A DNA stretch of 5,320 nucleotides from Nitrospina sp. (GCA_018647025.1 JABGTQ010000129.1:1-5320), one strand, 5' to 3'; positions 1-4,969 are shown, counted from the first letter of the stretch. A program made the numbers and translations. Notes: generated by a model not told the origin, from the sequence alone.

Positions 1-57
1 AGCTAATTCATTTATTGTAGGTTACACGCTTCCCTTGATTGACACTTTAGAAAAATT

Positions 58-1506
58 ATGAAAATAACTGAAGGCACTCCTGATATAATTGTAGATCGCC
101 GTCCTTTGATATTGGTGATTCTTGACCGTATGCGCCGAGAAATTCTGCTGGTTATTTTTTTTTCTACATTTTTCTTTTTAATTTCAGTGGAAGGACCCCA
201 AGATTTATCACGTGAAGGTTACAAAGTTTTATGCGTTTTTTTCCTTTGTGTCAGTTTGTGGACAACGAACCTAATCCCCCTTTCGATTACCAGTCTGCTT
301 GCAATTGCTACGATTCCGATGATGGGAATCATGAACGCTTCAGACGTATATTCATTTTTCGGTAATAAAGCAGTATTTTTTATTCTAGGTGTGTTTATTT
401 TATCTGCTGCGATGATTGCTTGCGGTCTGAGTACGCGTATTTCGATATGGGTGATAGATAATTGGGGTGCAAGCCCATCGCGCTTATTAATGGCGATTTA
501 TTTTTTAAGTGCCTTTAGTTCTTGTTTCATGTCTGAACACGCTGTGGCAGCAATGATGTTTCCTATTGTCTCAGAAATTGTAAAGACGCTTGATCTGAGT
601 AAAAAAGACTCCGTTTTTGGGAAGGGTATGTTTTTTGCCCTGGCTTGGGGATGTATCATCGGAGGCACTGCAACAGTATTTGGTGGTGGGCGTGTTCTAC
701 TTGGTGTGGAGATTCTTGAAAAGATTACGCACACCGCGAGTATTGGAATTTTAGAATACACTCAATTAAGTTTTCCTCTTGTTTTTATACTTTTTATCTG
801 TGGTTTGGTTGTTCTTAAACTATTTTTCCCGCCAGATATCACAGATATAGAGCCTGCACATCAGATACTTCAGGAAAAATTAAAATCAATGGGAGCTATT
901 ACCATAAAAGAAAAAGGGATCGCCAGTGTGATGCTTCTTACACTCATTGCATGGTTTTGTTTTAGTGAGGATATAGGCATCGCCAATATTGCTTTGATAG
1001 CGATTGTTTTGTTATTTGTGCTAAACCTTATTAATTGGAAGATGGTTGAAGAGCACGTCAACTGGAGTATTATTCTGATGTACGGTGGCGCTATCTGCCT
1101 TGGTGAAGTTATGTCCCAGTCAGGTGCCGCATTATGGCTTGCTAAGCATGCCTTTGAAGGTATTACCCAAAGTCCGACGGTGTTTTTACTTTTGGTTGCA
1201 GTATTATCCACATTACTTACTAACTGCATGAGTAATTCAGCTGTTATTGCGATTTTGCTTCCACCAGCATTAAGCATGAGTGATAGCTATGGAATAAGTC
1301 CGTCCATGGTGGCTATGACAGTCATCCTTACGAGCAATTTTGCTTTTATGTTACCAATAGGAACTCCCGCCTCAGCAGTTGCTTATTCATCACGTTTTAT
1401 AACTATAGGGGAAATGGTCCGGACGGGATCTCTTCTTAGCTTTCTTGGCATGGTTGCATTTATGCTGCTCTTATTTTTTTATTGGCCAATGCTTGGATAT
1501 CATTAA
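58..1506 (+). CDS. SLC13/DASS-family anion symporter (divergent motifs)
   Basis: This is an inner-membrane secondary transporter of 482 residues, a normal length for the divalent anion:Na+ symporter family, which moves dicarboxylates, citrate or sulfate. A short cytoplasmic N-terminus (1-28, rich in Arg and Asp) is followed by about a dozen hydrophobic segments in two similar halves. The WxxxxIPL motif near residue 68 reads W-TTN-LIPL. The first SNT motif is S159-E160-H161 followed by AVAAMMFP; the second is S392-N393-S394 in TNCMSNSAVIAILLPP. The glycine hairpin after the first SNT is GGTATVFGGG (202-211) instead of a GTPPN loop, whereas GTPASA (435-440) is close to the family form. The ATG at 58 is the only start before an in-frame stop at 40-42, although the ribosome site is poor. 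The family call is firm; the substrate and ion dependence cannot be read. It lies 200 bases from the next gene and is probably transcribed separately. Confidence 0.88.
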   Translation: MKITEGTPDIIVDRRPLILVILDRMRREILLVIFFSTFFFLISVEGPQDLSREGYKVLCVFFLCVSLWTTNLIPLSITSLLAIATIPMMGIMNASDVYSFFGNKAVFFILGVFILSAAMIACGLSTRISIWVIDNWGASPSRLLMAIYFLSAFSSCFMSEHAVAAMMFPIVSEIVKTLDLSKKDSVFGKGMFFALAWGCIIGGTATVFGGGRVLLGVEILEKITHTASIGILEYTQLSFPLVFILFICGLVVLKLFFPPDITDIEPAHQILQEKLKSMGAITIKEKGIASVMLLTLIAWFCFSEDIGIANIALIAIVLLFVLNLINWKMVEEHVNWSIILMYGGAICLGEVMSQSGAALWLAKHAFEGITQSPTVFLLLVAVLSTLLTNCMSNSAVIAILLPPALSMSDSYGISPSMVAMTVILTSNFAFMLPIGTPASAVAYSSRFITIGEMVRTGSLLSFLGMVAFMLLLFFYWPMLGYH

Positions 1507-1525
1507 AAAATGTGAATTCCATTTT
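1507..1525 (+). terminator. Weak AT-rich hairpin after the transporter
   Basis: AAAATG (1507-1512) and CATTTT (1520-1525) form a six-base-pair stem around a seven-base loop directly after the stop codon. The stem is mostly A/T and no clear T-run follows it, so an intrinsic terminator is only a possibility. Confidence 0.25.
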
Positions 1526-1667
1526 ATCAGACCATATACTTTGAGATTAAGGGAATCGTTGGTGCACGACACAAGAAAAATTGAGTTTGCTCAAAAAATT
1601 ATCATTTTCAATGAATAGCACGCAATTATTGAGTAGGCTCGTCTTTGGTTTATTCTTCGTCAACTGA

Positions 1668-1695
1668 TTGACAATGAGCTAAATTGTGATATAAA
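1668..1695 (+). promoter_or_regulatory. Sigma-70-type promoter of the AAA+ activator gene
   Basis: A perfect -35 hexamer TTGACA (1668-1673) is followed by a 16-base spacer and TATAAA (1690-1695), five of six matches to the -10 consensus. The expected start of transcription is about 1702, only about five bases before the ATG at 1707. The activator mRNA would then be leaderless or almost so, which agrees with the lack of any Shine-Dalgarno sequence there. I saw no GG-N10-GC sigma-54 element in this gap. Confidence 0.65.
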
Positions 1696-1706
1696 ATCAA
1701 TTACTT

Positions 1707-2756
1707 ATGGACTTTTTAAAAAATATTGGCAGAGACTTTATCATTGGCGAGAGCCAGGGTATTCGAGATGTTTTCAGCGTTATTGAGAAGGCCGCCATAT
1801 CCGATAGCACAGTCATGATTTTTGGTGAGAGTGGAACGGGCAAAGAGTTAATTGCTCGAGCACTGCATCAAAATAGCAAGCGTGTAAGAAAACCCTTCAT
1901 TGCTGTTAACTGCGGTGCAATTCCTCACGAATTACTGGAAAGTGAGTTGTTTGGATATGAAAAAGGTGCGTTTACAGGTGCATCGCACACACGCATAGGG
2001 CGCTTAGAACTAGCGGATGAAGGAACAGTTTTTCTCGATGAAATAGGTGATATGCCTGCCGCGCTTCAAGTAAAACTTTTGCGTGTGTTGGCTGAACAGG
2101 AAATTGATCGGTTAGGTGGGAATAAACCGATTAAAGTTAACATAAGATTTATTACCGCCACGCATCGTAACCTTGAAGAGTCAATCAAGGAAGGTAAGTT
2201 TCGGGAAGATCTTTACTATAGGCTTAATATTATTCCAATAGCCATACCACCATTACGAGATCGGAAAAGTGATATCCCTCTATTAGTTCAGCACTTTTTA
2301 GAAAAATGCAATGCAACTCAAGGACAAGAGGCAAAGGTAATCAGTGGCGAAACGATGCACATGCTTACCAATTATTCATGGCCGGGAAATATTAGAGAAC
2401 TGGGAAACTTTATTGAGCGAATGGTAGTGTTGAGTGTGGGGAACAATATTACTCCAAAAGACTTACCAGAAAAAGTCTTGGGTGAGGTTCCTCAAGAAAA
2501 TCTTCCGACGATAGAAAAACCTAGATCTGAACTATCGCCAACTGAAATGTTGCAAAACGGATTAAGGCAATCCTTTTTTATAGGTTTACCGGAAGGAGGG
2601 ATTAATCTAAAAAAAGCGGTAGAAGAGTTTGAGCGTGGTCTTATAACAGAAGCACTCGATAGAACTAATTGGGTGAAGAATAAAGCGGCAGGTTTATTGG
2701 AATTAAACCGCACTACATTGGTCGAAAAAATAAAGAAGATGGACCTTAAGCGCTAG
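1707..2756 (+). CDS. Sigma-54-dependent activator, FleQ/FlrA-like, no N-terminal sensory domain
   Basis: This enhancer-binding protein opens sigma-54 RNA polymerase complexes by ATP hydrolysis. The AAA+ module starts almost at residue 1 (FIIGES at 11-16). It has Walker A GESGTGKE (40-47), the sigma-54 contact loop GAFTGA (87-92), Walker B VFLDE (108-112), [10 protein letters not shown] with likely arginine-finger residues (165-174), and WPGNIREL (225-232). After a linker, a Fis-type helix-turn-helix spans about 303-345 and contains [11 protein letters not shown]. The run from [10 protein letters not shown] to the end resembles the C-terminus of FleQ/FlrA flagellar regulators as I remember them. 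Those proteins are near 490 residues and carry an extra N-terminal receiver-like domain; this one has 349 and resembles PspF or HrpS in layout. An in-frame stop at 1692-1694 rules out a longer protein from this frame. The activator class is certain; the flagellar role is an inference supported by the sigma-28-like promoter downstream. Confidence 0.93.
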   Translation: MDFLKNIGRDFIIGESQGIRDVFSVIEKAAISDSTVMIFGESGTGKELIARALHQNSKRVRKPFIAVNCGAIPHELLESELFGYEKGAFTGASHTRIGRLELADEGTVFLDEIGDMPAALQVKLLRVLAEQEIDRLGGNKPIKVNIRFITATHRNLEESIKEGKFREDLYYRLNIIPIAIPPLRDRKSDIPLLVQHFLEKCNATQGQEAKVISGETMHMLTNYSWPGNIRELGNFIERMVVLSVGNNITPKDLPEKVLGEVPQENLPTIEKPRSELSPTEMLQNGLRQSFFIGLPEGGINLKKAVEEFERGLITEALDRTNWVKNKAAGLLELNRTTLVEKIKKMDLKR

Positions 2757-2761
2757 AAATT

Positions 2762-2787
2762 TGGTTTCAAGCTTTAACTTAGAACCA
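2762..2787 (+). terminator. Imperfect hairpin after the activator gene
   Basis: Bases 2762-2771 pair with 2778-2787, with one G-T wobble and one C/A mismatch, around the six-base loop CTTTAA. It sits five bases after the stop codon, where a terminator would be expected. There is no T-tract after it, so it may instead protect the 3' end or be chance. Confidence 0.3.
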
Positions 2788-2907
2788 GATATTATAGAGA
2801 CAGTCATTTCTCACGGAGCTTAGAATGCTATATTGGGCAGCGAGCTATTTTTTTGATGTCATTAAAATAGACTGAATGTGAGTATGAAATAAACGGGAGT
2901 TCCTTTG

Positions 2908-3072
2908 ATGGATTTTGATTCAAATCATTTGGTTTTAGCTGTAGTAGTGGTAGTAATTATTATGCTGATTCGCACCTTGATTAAGGCAAGTAAAGAAATA
3001 AACTCCTCTGACAAATTCCCACCCTCGAAAAATCCTAGGGATAGAAAAAACGACGATGAGAACTCCTTATAA
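2908..3072 (+). CDS. Small single-pass membrane protein, 54 residues
   Basis: This ORF runs from ATG 2908 to TAA 3070-3072. A good ribosome site, GGGAG (2895-2899), lies eight bases before the ATG, and an earlier ATG at 2884 is stopped after two codons. The product begins with the short acidic MDFDSNH, then has one membrane helix at about residues 7-25 (LVLAVVVVVIIMLIRTLI). The rest is a polar tail of about 28 residues rich in Lys, Asp, Asn and Pro. The basic residues after the helix predict an outside N-terminus and a cytoplasmic tail. I do not recognise a family. Small proteins of this shape often regulate or anchor membrane complexes, but that is general knowledge and not evidence here. 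The next gene follows within 50 bases on the same strand, so the two probably share a transcript. Confidence 0.6.
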   Translation: MDFDSNHLVLAVVVVVIIMLIRTLIKASKEINSSDKFPPSKNPRDRKNDDENSL

Positions 3073-3119
3073 AGTTAAAGTTCAAAAATAATAGCAATGA
3101 ATTGAATGTCGACACTAAA

Positions 3120-3314
3120 ATGCCACCAAAGCAGAATTTTTTTAAAGTGAGTGGAGTTTTAATCCAAAGTAAGGATGCTTCAAAACAAAACTTTAGTATG
3201 TTTGTGAAAGCTATCGATGATAACCATGCAGTTATTTTGACTCGGGATTATTTGAAAAATAACGCTCCAGCGGGGAGTTCAATCATTAAAGGCATCGAAA
3301 AGATCAAAGAATAG
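3120..3314 (+). CDS. Small soluble hypothetical protein, 64 residues
   Basis: The frame is open from 3060 to the stop at 3312-3314. I chose ATG 3120 (MPPKQNFF, 64 residues); a TTG at 3102 would add six residues (MNVDTK). Neither start has a clear Shine-Dalgarno sequence, so the start is uncertain. The predicted layout is a beta strand (FFKVSGVLIQ, 7-16), a second strand (NFSMFVKAI, 24-32), a helix (HAVILTRDYLKNN, 36-48) and a last strand (SSIIKGIEKIK, 53-63). It has no membrane segment, signal peptide or cysteine. This strand-helix-strand pattern suggests a small folded domain, but I do not recognise the family. It probably forms a two-gene unit with the membrane protein at 2908-3072. Confidence 0.5.
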   Translation: MPPKQNFFKVSGVLIQSKDASKQNFSMFVKAIDDNHAVILTRDYLKNNAPAGSSIIKGIEKIKE

Positions 3315-3321
3315 GTGATGC

Positions 3322-3339
3322 AAGGAGGAGAACGGGTTG
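3322..3339 (+). promoter_or_regulatory. Perfect Shine-Dalgarno sequence with TTG start
   Basis: AAGGAGGAG (3322-3330) is the strongest ribosome-binding sequence in the window. It is followed six bases later by TTG (3337-3339). It belongs to no annotated gene and lies just after the 64-residue protein. GGAGGAG (3324-3330) is also exactly complementary to CTCCTCC (3378-3384), so it could be hidden in RNA structure. Confidence 0.45.
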
Positions 3340-3432
3340 GCTTTTTTGAAGCGATTGCATTCTTCAACTCTATCTGGCTCCTCCAGATGGATTTCCCCCT
3401 CCCCCCAAAAAAAAGTCACAGAACTTTTTTGA
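3337..3432 (+). CDS. Candidate 31-codon micro-ORF
   Basis: Starting at TTG 3337, with a second in-frame TTG at 3346, the frame runs 31 codons to TGA 3430-3432. It begins MAFLKRLHSS and is rich in Ser, Lys and Arg. It is proposed only because a perfect AAGGAGGAG site lies six bases before the TTG; the peptide resembles nothing I know. The frame crosses C5-T-C6-A8 (3395-3414), a stretch prone to slippage, and its last bases reach to within a base or two of the leftward gene's stop. The competing reading, a 60-codon frame starting GTG-ATG at 3315, has no ribosome site of its own and overlaps the leftward gene by 64 bases, so I rejected it. This could equally be a non-coding RNA or a chance frame. 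Confidence 0.25.
   Translation: MAFLKRLHSSTLSGSSRWISPSPQKKVTELF
3369..3391 (+). other. Hairpin between convergent genes
   Basis: A nine-base-pair stem pairs 3369-3377 with 3383-3391, including one G-T wobble, around a five-base loop CTCCT. It can form on either strand but is followed by C-runs on the + strand and no T-tract on the - strand, so it is not a textbook terminator. Its right arm overlaps the CTCCTCC that can pair with the Shine-Dalgarno at 3324-3330, so the two structures exclude each other. Confidence 0.4.
3407..3430 (-). terminator. A/T-stem hairpin with T-run after the leftward gene
   Basis: Read on the - strand just after the leftward gene's stop, AAAAAAGT pairs perfectly with ACTTTTTT around the loop TCTGTG, and the T-run extends to eight bases (+ strand 3407-3430). 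The position and T-tract fit an intrinsic terminator, but the stem has only one G-C pair, so its strength is doubtful. It could act weakly in both directions. Confidence 0.35.
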
Positions 3433-3433
3433 A

Positions 3434-3634
3434 TTATTCGATGCGAGCTTCCGATAGATTTTTGCCCAAAACAATAGCGTCTTTTACAAATTGCTGAAAT
3501 GAATGATCAGTATCTTTGTGCTGTGTTTGAACTTTAATCTTTTCGCCATCGGCATCTATCACTAAGTCCAAAACACTTATACCAGGGGTCACATGATGCT
3601 TTCTAATTTCTAACTTAAGTTCTTTAACTTCCAT
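3434..3634 (-). CDS. Small soluble hypothetical protein, 66 residues
   Basis: I chose the ATG at 3634-3632, which has GGAGA (3647-3643) about eight bases upstream. A TTG at 3649 would add five residues but overlaps that ribosome site. The 66-residue product is charged and has no membrane segment, signal peptide or cysteine. Strand-like stretches VKELKLEIRK (3-12), VLDLVIDAD (21-29) and EKIKVQTQHK (31-40) are followed by a helix, HSFQQFVKDAIVLGKNL (44-60). I do not recognise the family. It converges on the genes to its left and is divergent from the gene at 4006, so it is a single-gene unit. It has its own promoter with a palindrome at the start site, which suggests tight regulation. Confidence 0.6.
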   Translation of the reverse strand: MEVKELKLEIRKHHVTPGISVLDLVIDADGEKIKVQTQHKDTDHSFQQFVKDAIVLGKNLSEARIE

Positions 3635-3672
3635 TGAATTTTTCTCCAAGGTACTTGTTACTTTTTAAGATT

Positions 3673-3684
3673 TTGAGATCTCAA
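3673..3684. promoter_or_regulatory. Perfect 12-base palindrome, candidate operator
   Basis: TTGAGATCTCAA is a perfect palindrome. It lies immediately downstream of the predicted -10 of the leftward promoter and covers its expected start of transcription near 3678. A repressor bound here would block that promoter. Which protein would bind is unknown. Confidence 0.4.
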
Positions 3685-3713
3685 TTTTTATCATTTCAAA
3701 GAGATAGGGTCAA
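3685..3713 (-). promoter_or_regulatory. Sigma-70-type promoter for the leftward gene
   Basis: Read on the - strand, TTGACC (3713-3708) is followed by 17 bases and TAAAAA (3690-3685). A TG one base before the -10 gives an extended -10 element. The expected transcript starts near 3678, with a leader of about 45 bases before the ATG at 3634. Confidence 0.5.
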
Positions 3714-3740
3714 GTTAGATTTGTACACGGTAGTGTCTAT

Positions 3741-3774
3741 TTATGGGGGTAATAGTTTTGTTATAGGGGTATAG
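3741..3774. repeat. G-rich imperfect direct repeat, 20-base period
   Basis: TTATGGGGGTAATAG (3741-3755) and TTATAGGGGTATAG (3761-3774) start exactly 20 bases apart, about two helical turns. They lie upstream of the leftward promoter and in the shared divergent region. The spacing would place two protein monomers or dimers on the same DNA face, so an activator or repressor site is plausible. Confidence 0.4.
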
Positions 3775-3854
3775 ACTCCACCAGTTAAAGAAATTGTTTA
3801 AAAAAAGATGGCCCCTCTATTTATACTGAGTGGGCGGTCACTTACACCTTACAT

Positions 3855-3909
3855 ATCAACAATTACGATCCCTGTGCTGATTAAATATAAGTTTTTAGTT
3901 ACTGTTGAT
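3855..3909. repeat. Inverted repeat in the divergent spacer
   Basis: ATCAACAATTAC (3855-3866) and GTTACTGTTGAT (3898-3909) match as inverted arms at 10 of 12 positions, with seven perfect outer pairs and a 31-base centre. It sits just upstream of the predicted promoter of the gene at 4006. It could be a looped operator or chance. Confidence 0.25.
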
Positions 3910-3928
3910 TTGTATGTTCAGTTCTAGC

Positions 3929-3957
3929 TTGCCCCTGACTCTTCTAGTATATAGAAT
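3929..3957 (+). promoter_or_regulatory. Sigma-70-type promoter for the gene at 4006
   Basis: TTGCCC (3929-3934, four of six matches) is followed by a 17-base spacer and TAGAAT (3952-3957, five of six matches). Transcription would start near 3964, giving a leader of about 40 bases with AGGA (3995-3998) as the ribosome site. Confidence 0.45.
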
Positions 3958-4005
3958 AATCTTGAAGCAAGGTATATTTGGTTCTTAAATTATTAGGATA
4001 ATTTT

Positions 4006-4602
4006 ATGAAGTTACTAGTAAACGAAAAAGAAGAAACTATTGCTTTCGTGGGAGAAACGTTGGGAGACTTGCTTTCCCATATAGAGAAGGTGGGCGTTGC
4101 ACAAGGAAATGTTGTCCGATCCATTAAAATTGATGGGCAAGAATCCTCTCCTGACTCTTCCGAAGCTCAGAGGACGCAAATATCAGAAATCGCAACCCTT
4201 GAGGTAGAAATCTCTACTCTAGCTGATATGATTAACAAAAATATAGAGAACGCAGATGCTTATCTAATAAGGTTGATTCCAGGTATAGAACAATCTGTTG
4301 AACTATTTCGAATAGGTAACGAACAAGAGGCCAATAAGTTTTTTGTTAAGATTGTAGATGGAATCGACTGGTTTTCTCAGGTGTTAGACATTATTTTGAC
4401 AGCGAAAGAAATATCTCCAGAAACGGTTTTTGAAGGCAAAAGTATTCAGGATCGTAGGACTAGCTTGGTGGGTTTGACGCAGCAAATGGTGGATGCCAAC
4501 AAAAATCAGGACTGGGTATTGCTTGCCGACCTACTCGAATATGAGATCCTTCCCTACTATCAAGAGTGGTCTAATCTCCTTCCTGGCTTTCGTTCGCTTT
4601 AG
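4006..4602 (+). CDS. Hypothetical protein: ThiS/ubiquitin-like N-terminus plus helical domain
   Basis: The ATG at 4006 has AGGA seven bases upstream. The 198-residue product has no membrane segment or signal peptide, so it should be cytoplasmic. Residues 1-48 follow a beta-grasp-like pattern: MKLLVNEKEETI (two strands and a turn), TLGDLLSHIEKV (helix, 18-29), then VVRSIKIDGQE (36-46). After a polar linker (47-63), residues 64-198 are almost entirely helical, with ENADAYLIRLIPGIEQSVELFR (81-102), NKFFVKIVDGIDWFSQVLDII (110-130) and a last part EYEILPYYQEWSNLLPGF. I recall similar uncharacterised proteins near flagellar genes of deltaproteobacteria, but I cannot confirm this without a search. 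A partner-binding or chaperone-like role is possible; no catalytic motif is visible. It stands alone between a divergent gene and a long spacer. Confidence 0.8.
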   Translation: MKLLVNEKEETIAFVGETLGDLLSHIEKVGVAQGNVVRSIKIDGQESSPDSSEAQRTQISEIATLEVEISTLADMINKNIENADAYLIRLIPGIEQSVELFRIGNEQEANKFFVKIVDGIDWFSQVLDIILTAKEISPETVFEGKSIQDRRTSLVGLTQQMVDANKNQDWVLLADLLEYEILPYYQEWSNLLPGFRSL

Positions 4603-4629
4603 ATTCCCAAATCCGCATAATACCCTCAA

Positions 4630-4656
4630 TATTTTTTTAAGTAGTTGAAAAAAATA
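4630..4656 (+). terminator. All-A/T hairpin after the gene at 4006
   Basis: Bases 4630-4638 (T-run) pair perfectly with 4648-4656 (A-run) around a nine-base loop, about 30 bases after the stop codon. The stem has no G-C pair, so terminator activity is doubtful, but nothing better follows this gene. Confidence 0.25.
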
Positions 4657-4682
4657 CATTTATTTATTGCTGTAAACATTGA

Positions 4683-4904
4683 GAAGTCTTTTTTAAATAT
4701 TTTTTTAAAAAAAATAGTTTTGGGGCTCAAGTTTTACAATTTTTTTCCGATATCGTTAATGTAAGATTCTATTTTGAATGGATCAAGATATATTTTACGA
4801 TAGAGGAAGAAGATCAGGAGGAATCAATATATTTTTTTAAAGATTCTGGAGTCGAGGTACTTAACTGCCTAGTCAGCTTATCGGGTAGAAAAAAAAATAC
4901 TTAA
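4683..4904 (+). pseudogene. Open frame of 73 codons with no start codon
   Basis: One frame is open from just after a stop at 4680-4682 to TAA 4902-4904 but has no ATG, GTG or TTG. Its second half reads protein-like, with FTIEEEDQEESIYFFKDSG followed by a VEVLNCLVSLSGRKKNT end. Upstream, in another frame, TTG 4645 opens a 39-codon ORF, and the two frames overlap across T7A8 (4700-4714). A one-base slip or sequencing indel there would join them into one small protein of roughly 85 residues. It could be a decayed gene, a frameshifted gene or a chance frame in AT-rich DNA. The sigma-28-like promoter lies inside it, which argues against an intact gene. Confidence 0.2.
4727..4753 (+). promoter_or_regulatory. 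Sigma-28 (FliA)-type promoter
   Basis: TCAAGTTT (4727-4734), exactly 11 bases, then TCCGATAT (4746-4753) match the enterobacterial FliA consensus TAAAGTTT-N11-GCCGATAA at 7 of 8 and 6 of 8 positions with the correct spacing. Sigma-28 transcribes late flagellar and chemotaxis genes. Transcription would begin near 4760 and run to the gene at 5001 through a leader of about 240 bases. The agreement is good for a region this AT-rich, but it is a pattern match only. Confidence 0.5.
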
Positions 4905-4954
4905 ATAAAATGTGTTCACACTAAAGAATAGGAAAAAAACTATAAGTGATTATT

Positions 4955-4969
4955 TTATCCATGGGATAA
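4955..4969 (+). promoter_or_regulatory. Hairpin upstream of the ribosome site of the gene at 5001
   Basis: TTATCC (4955-4960) and GGATAA (4964-4969) form a perfect six-base-pair inverted repeat around ATG. It ends about 20 bases before the GGAGAGG ribosome site (4990-4996). It could be a protein-binding operator or an RNA hairpin in the leader. Confidence 0.3.

Noticed and set aside
39..44. TTGACA as a -35 element for the transporter
   Set aside because: Only 13 bases separate it from the ATG, leaving no room for a -10 and a start site before the gene.
498..761. 87-codon frame on the - strand
   Set aside because: It lies wholly inside the transporter gene, which has strong membrane and motif evidence, and has no ribosome site or family resemblance.
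870..1277. 135-codon frame on the - strand
   Set aside because: It is an antisense shadow of the transporter; the hydrophobic codon pattern of the real gene produces the open frame.
1507..1706. Sigma-54 promoter near TGGTGCACGACAC (about 1560)
   Set aside because: The GG and GC elements are not at the required -24/-12 spacing.
2492..2713. 73-codon frame on the - strand
   Set aside because: It is antisense to the linker and DNA-binding end of the activator, with no support of its own.
3315..3497. 60-codon frame on the + strand starting GTG-ATG
   Set aside because: It has no ribosome site, overlaps the leftward gene by 64 bases and reads as low-quality protein; the strong AAGGAGGAG lies inside it and serves a different frame.
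3635..3649. TTG start at 3649 for the leftward gene
   Set aside because: It overlaps the GGAGA ribosome site that correctly serves the ATG at 3634.
3934..4160. Exact repeat CCTGACTCTTC at 3934-3944 and 4150-4160
   Set aside because: One copy is in a promoter and the other inside a coding frame with no shared context; chance is the simplest reading.
4748..4755. CGATATCG palindrome
   Set aside because: It is only eight bases long and overlaps the sigma-28-like -10, so it is explained by that element or by chance.
4778..4840. 20-codon ATG frame just after the sigma-28-like promoter
   Set aside because: It has no ribosome site and its product (MDQDIFYDRGRRR and on) shows no protein-like features.
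4910..4920. TGTGTTCACA as a CRP site
   Set aside because: CRP half-sites need about six bases between TGTGA and TCACA; here the arms are separated by two.
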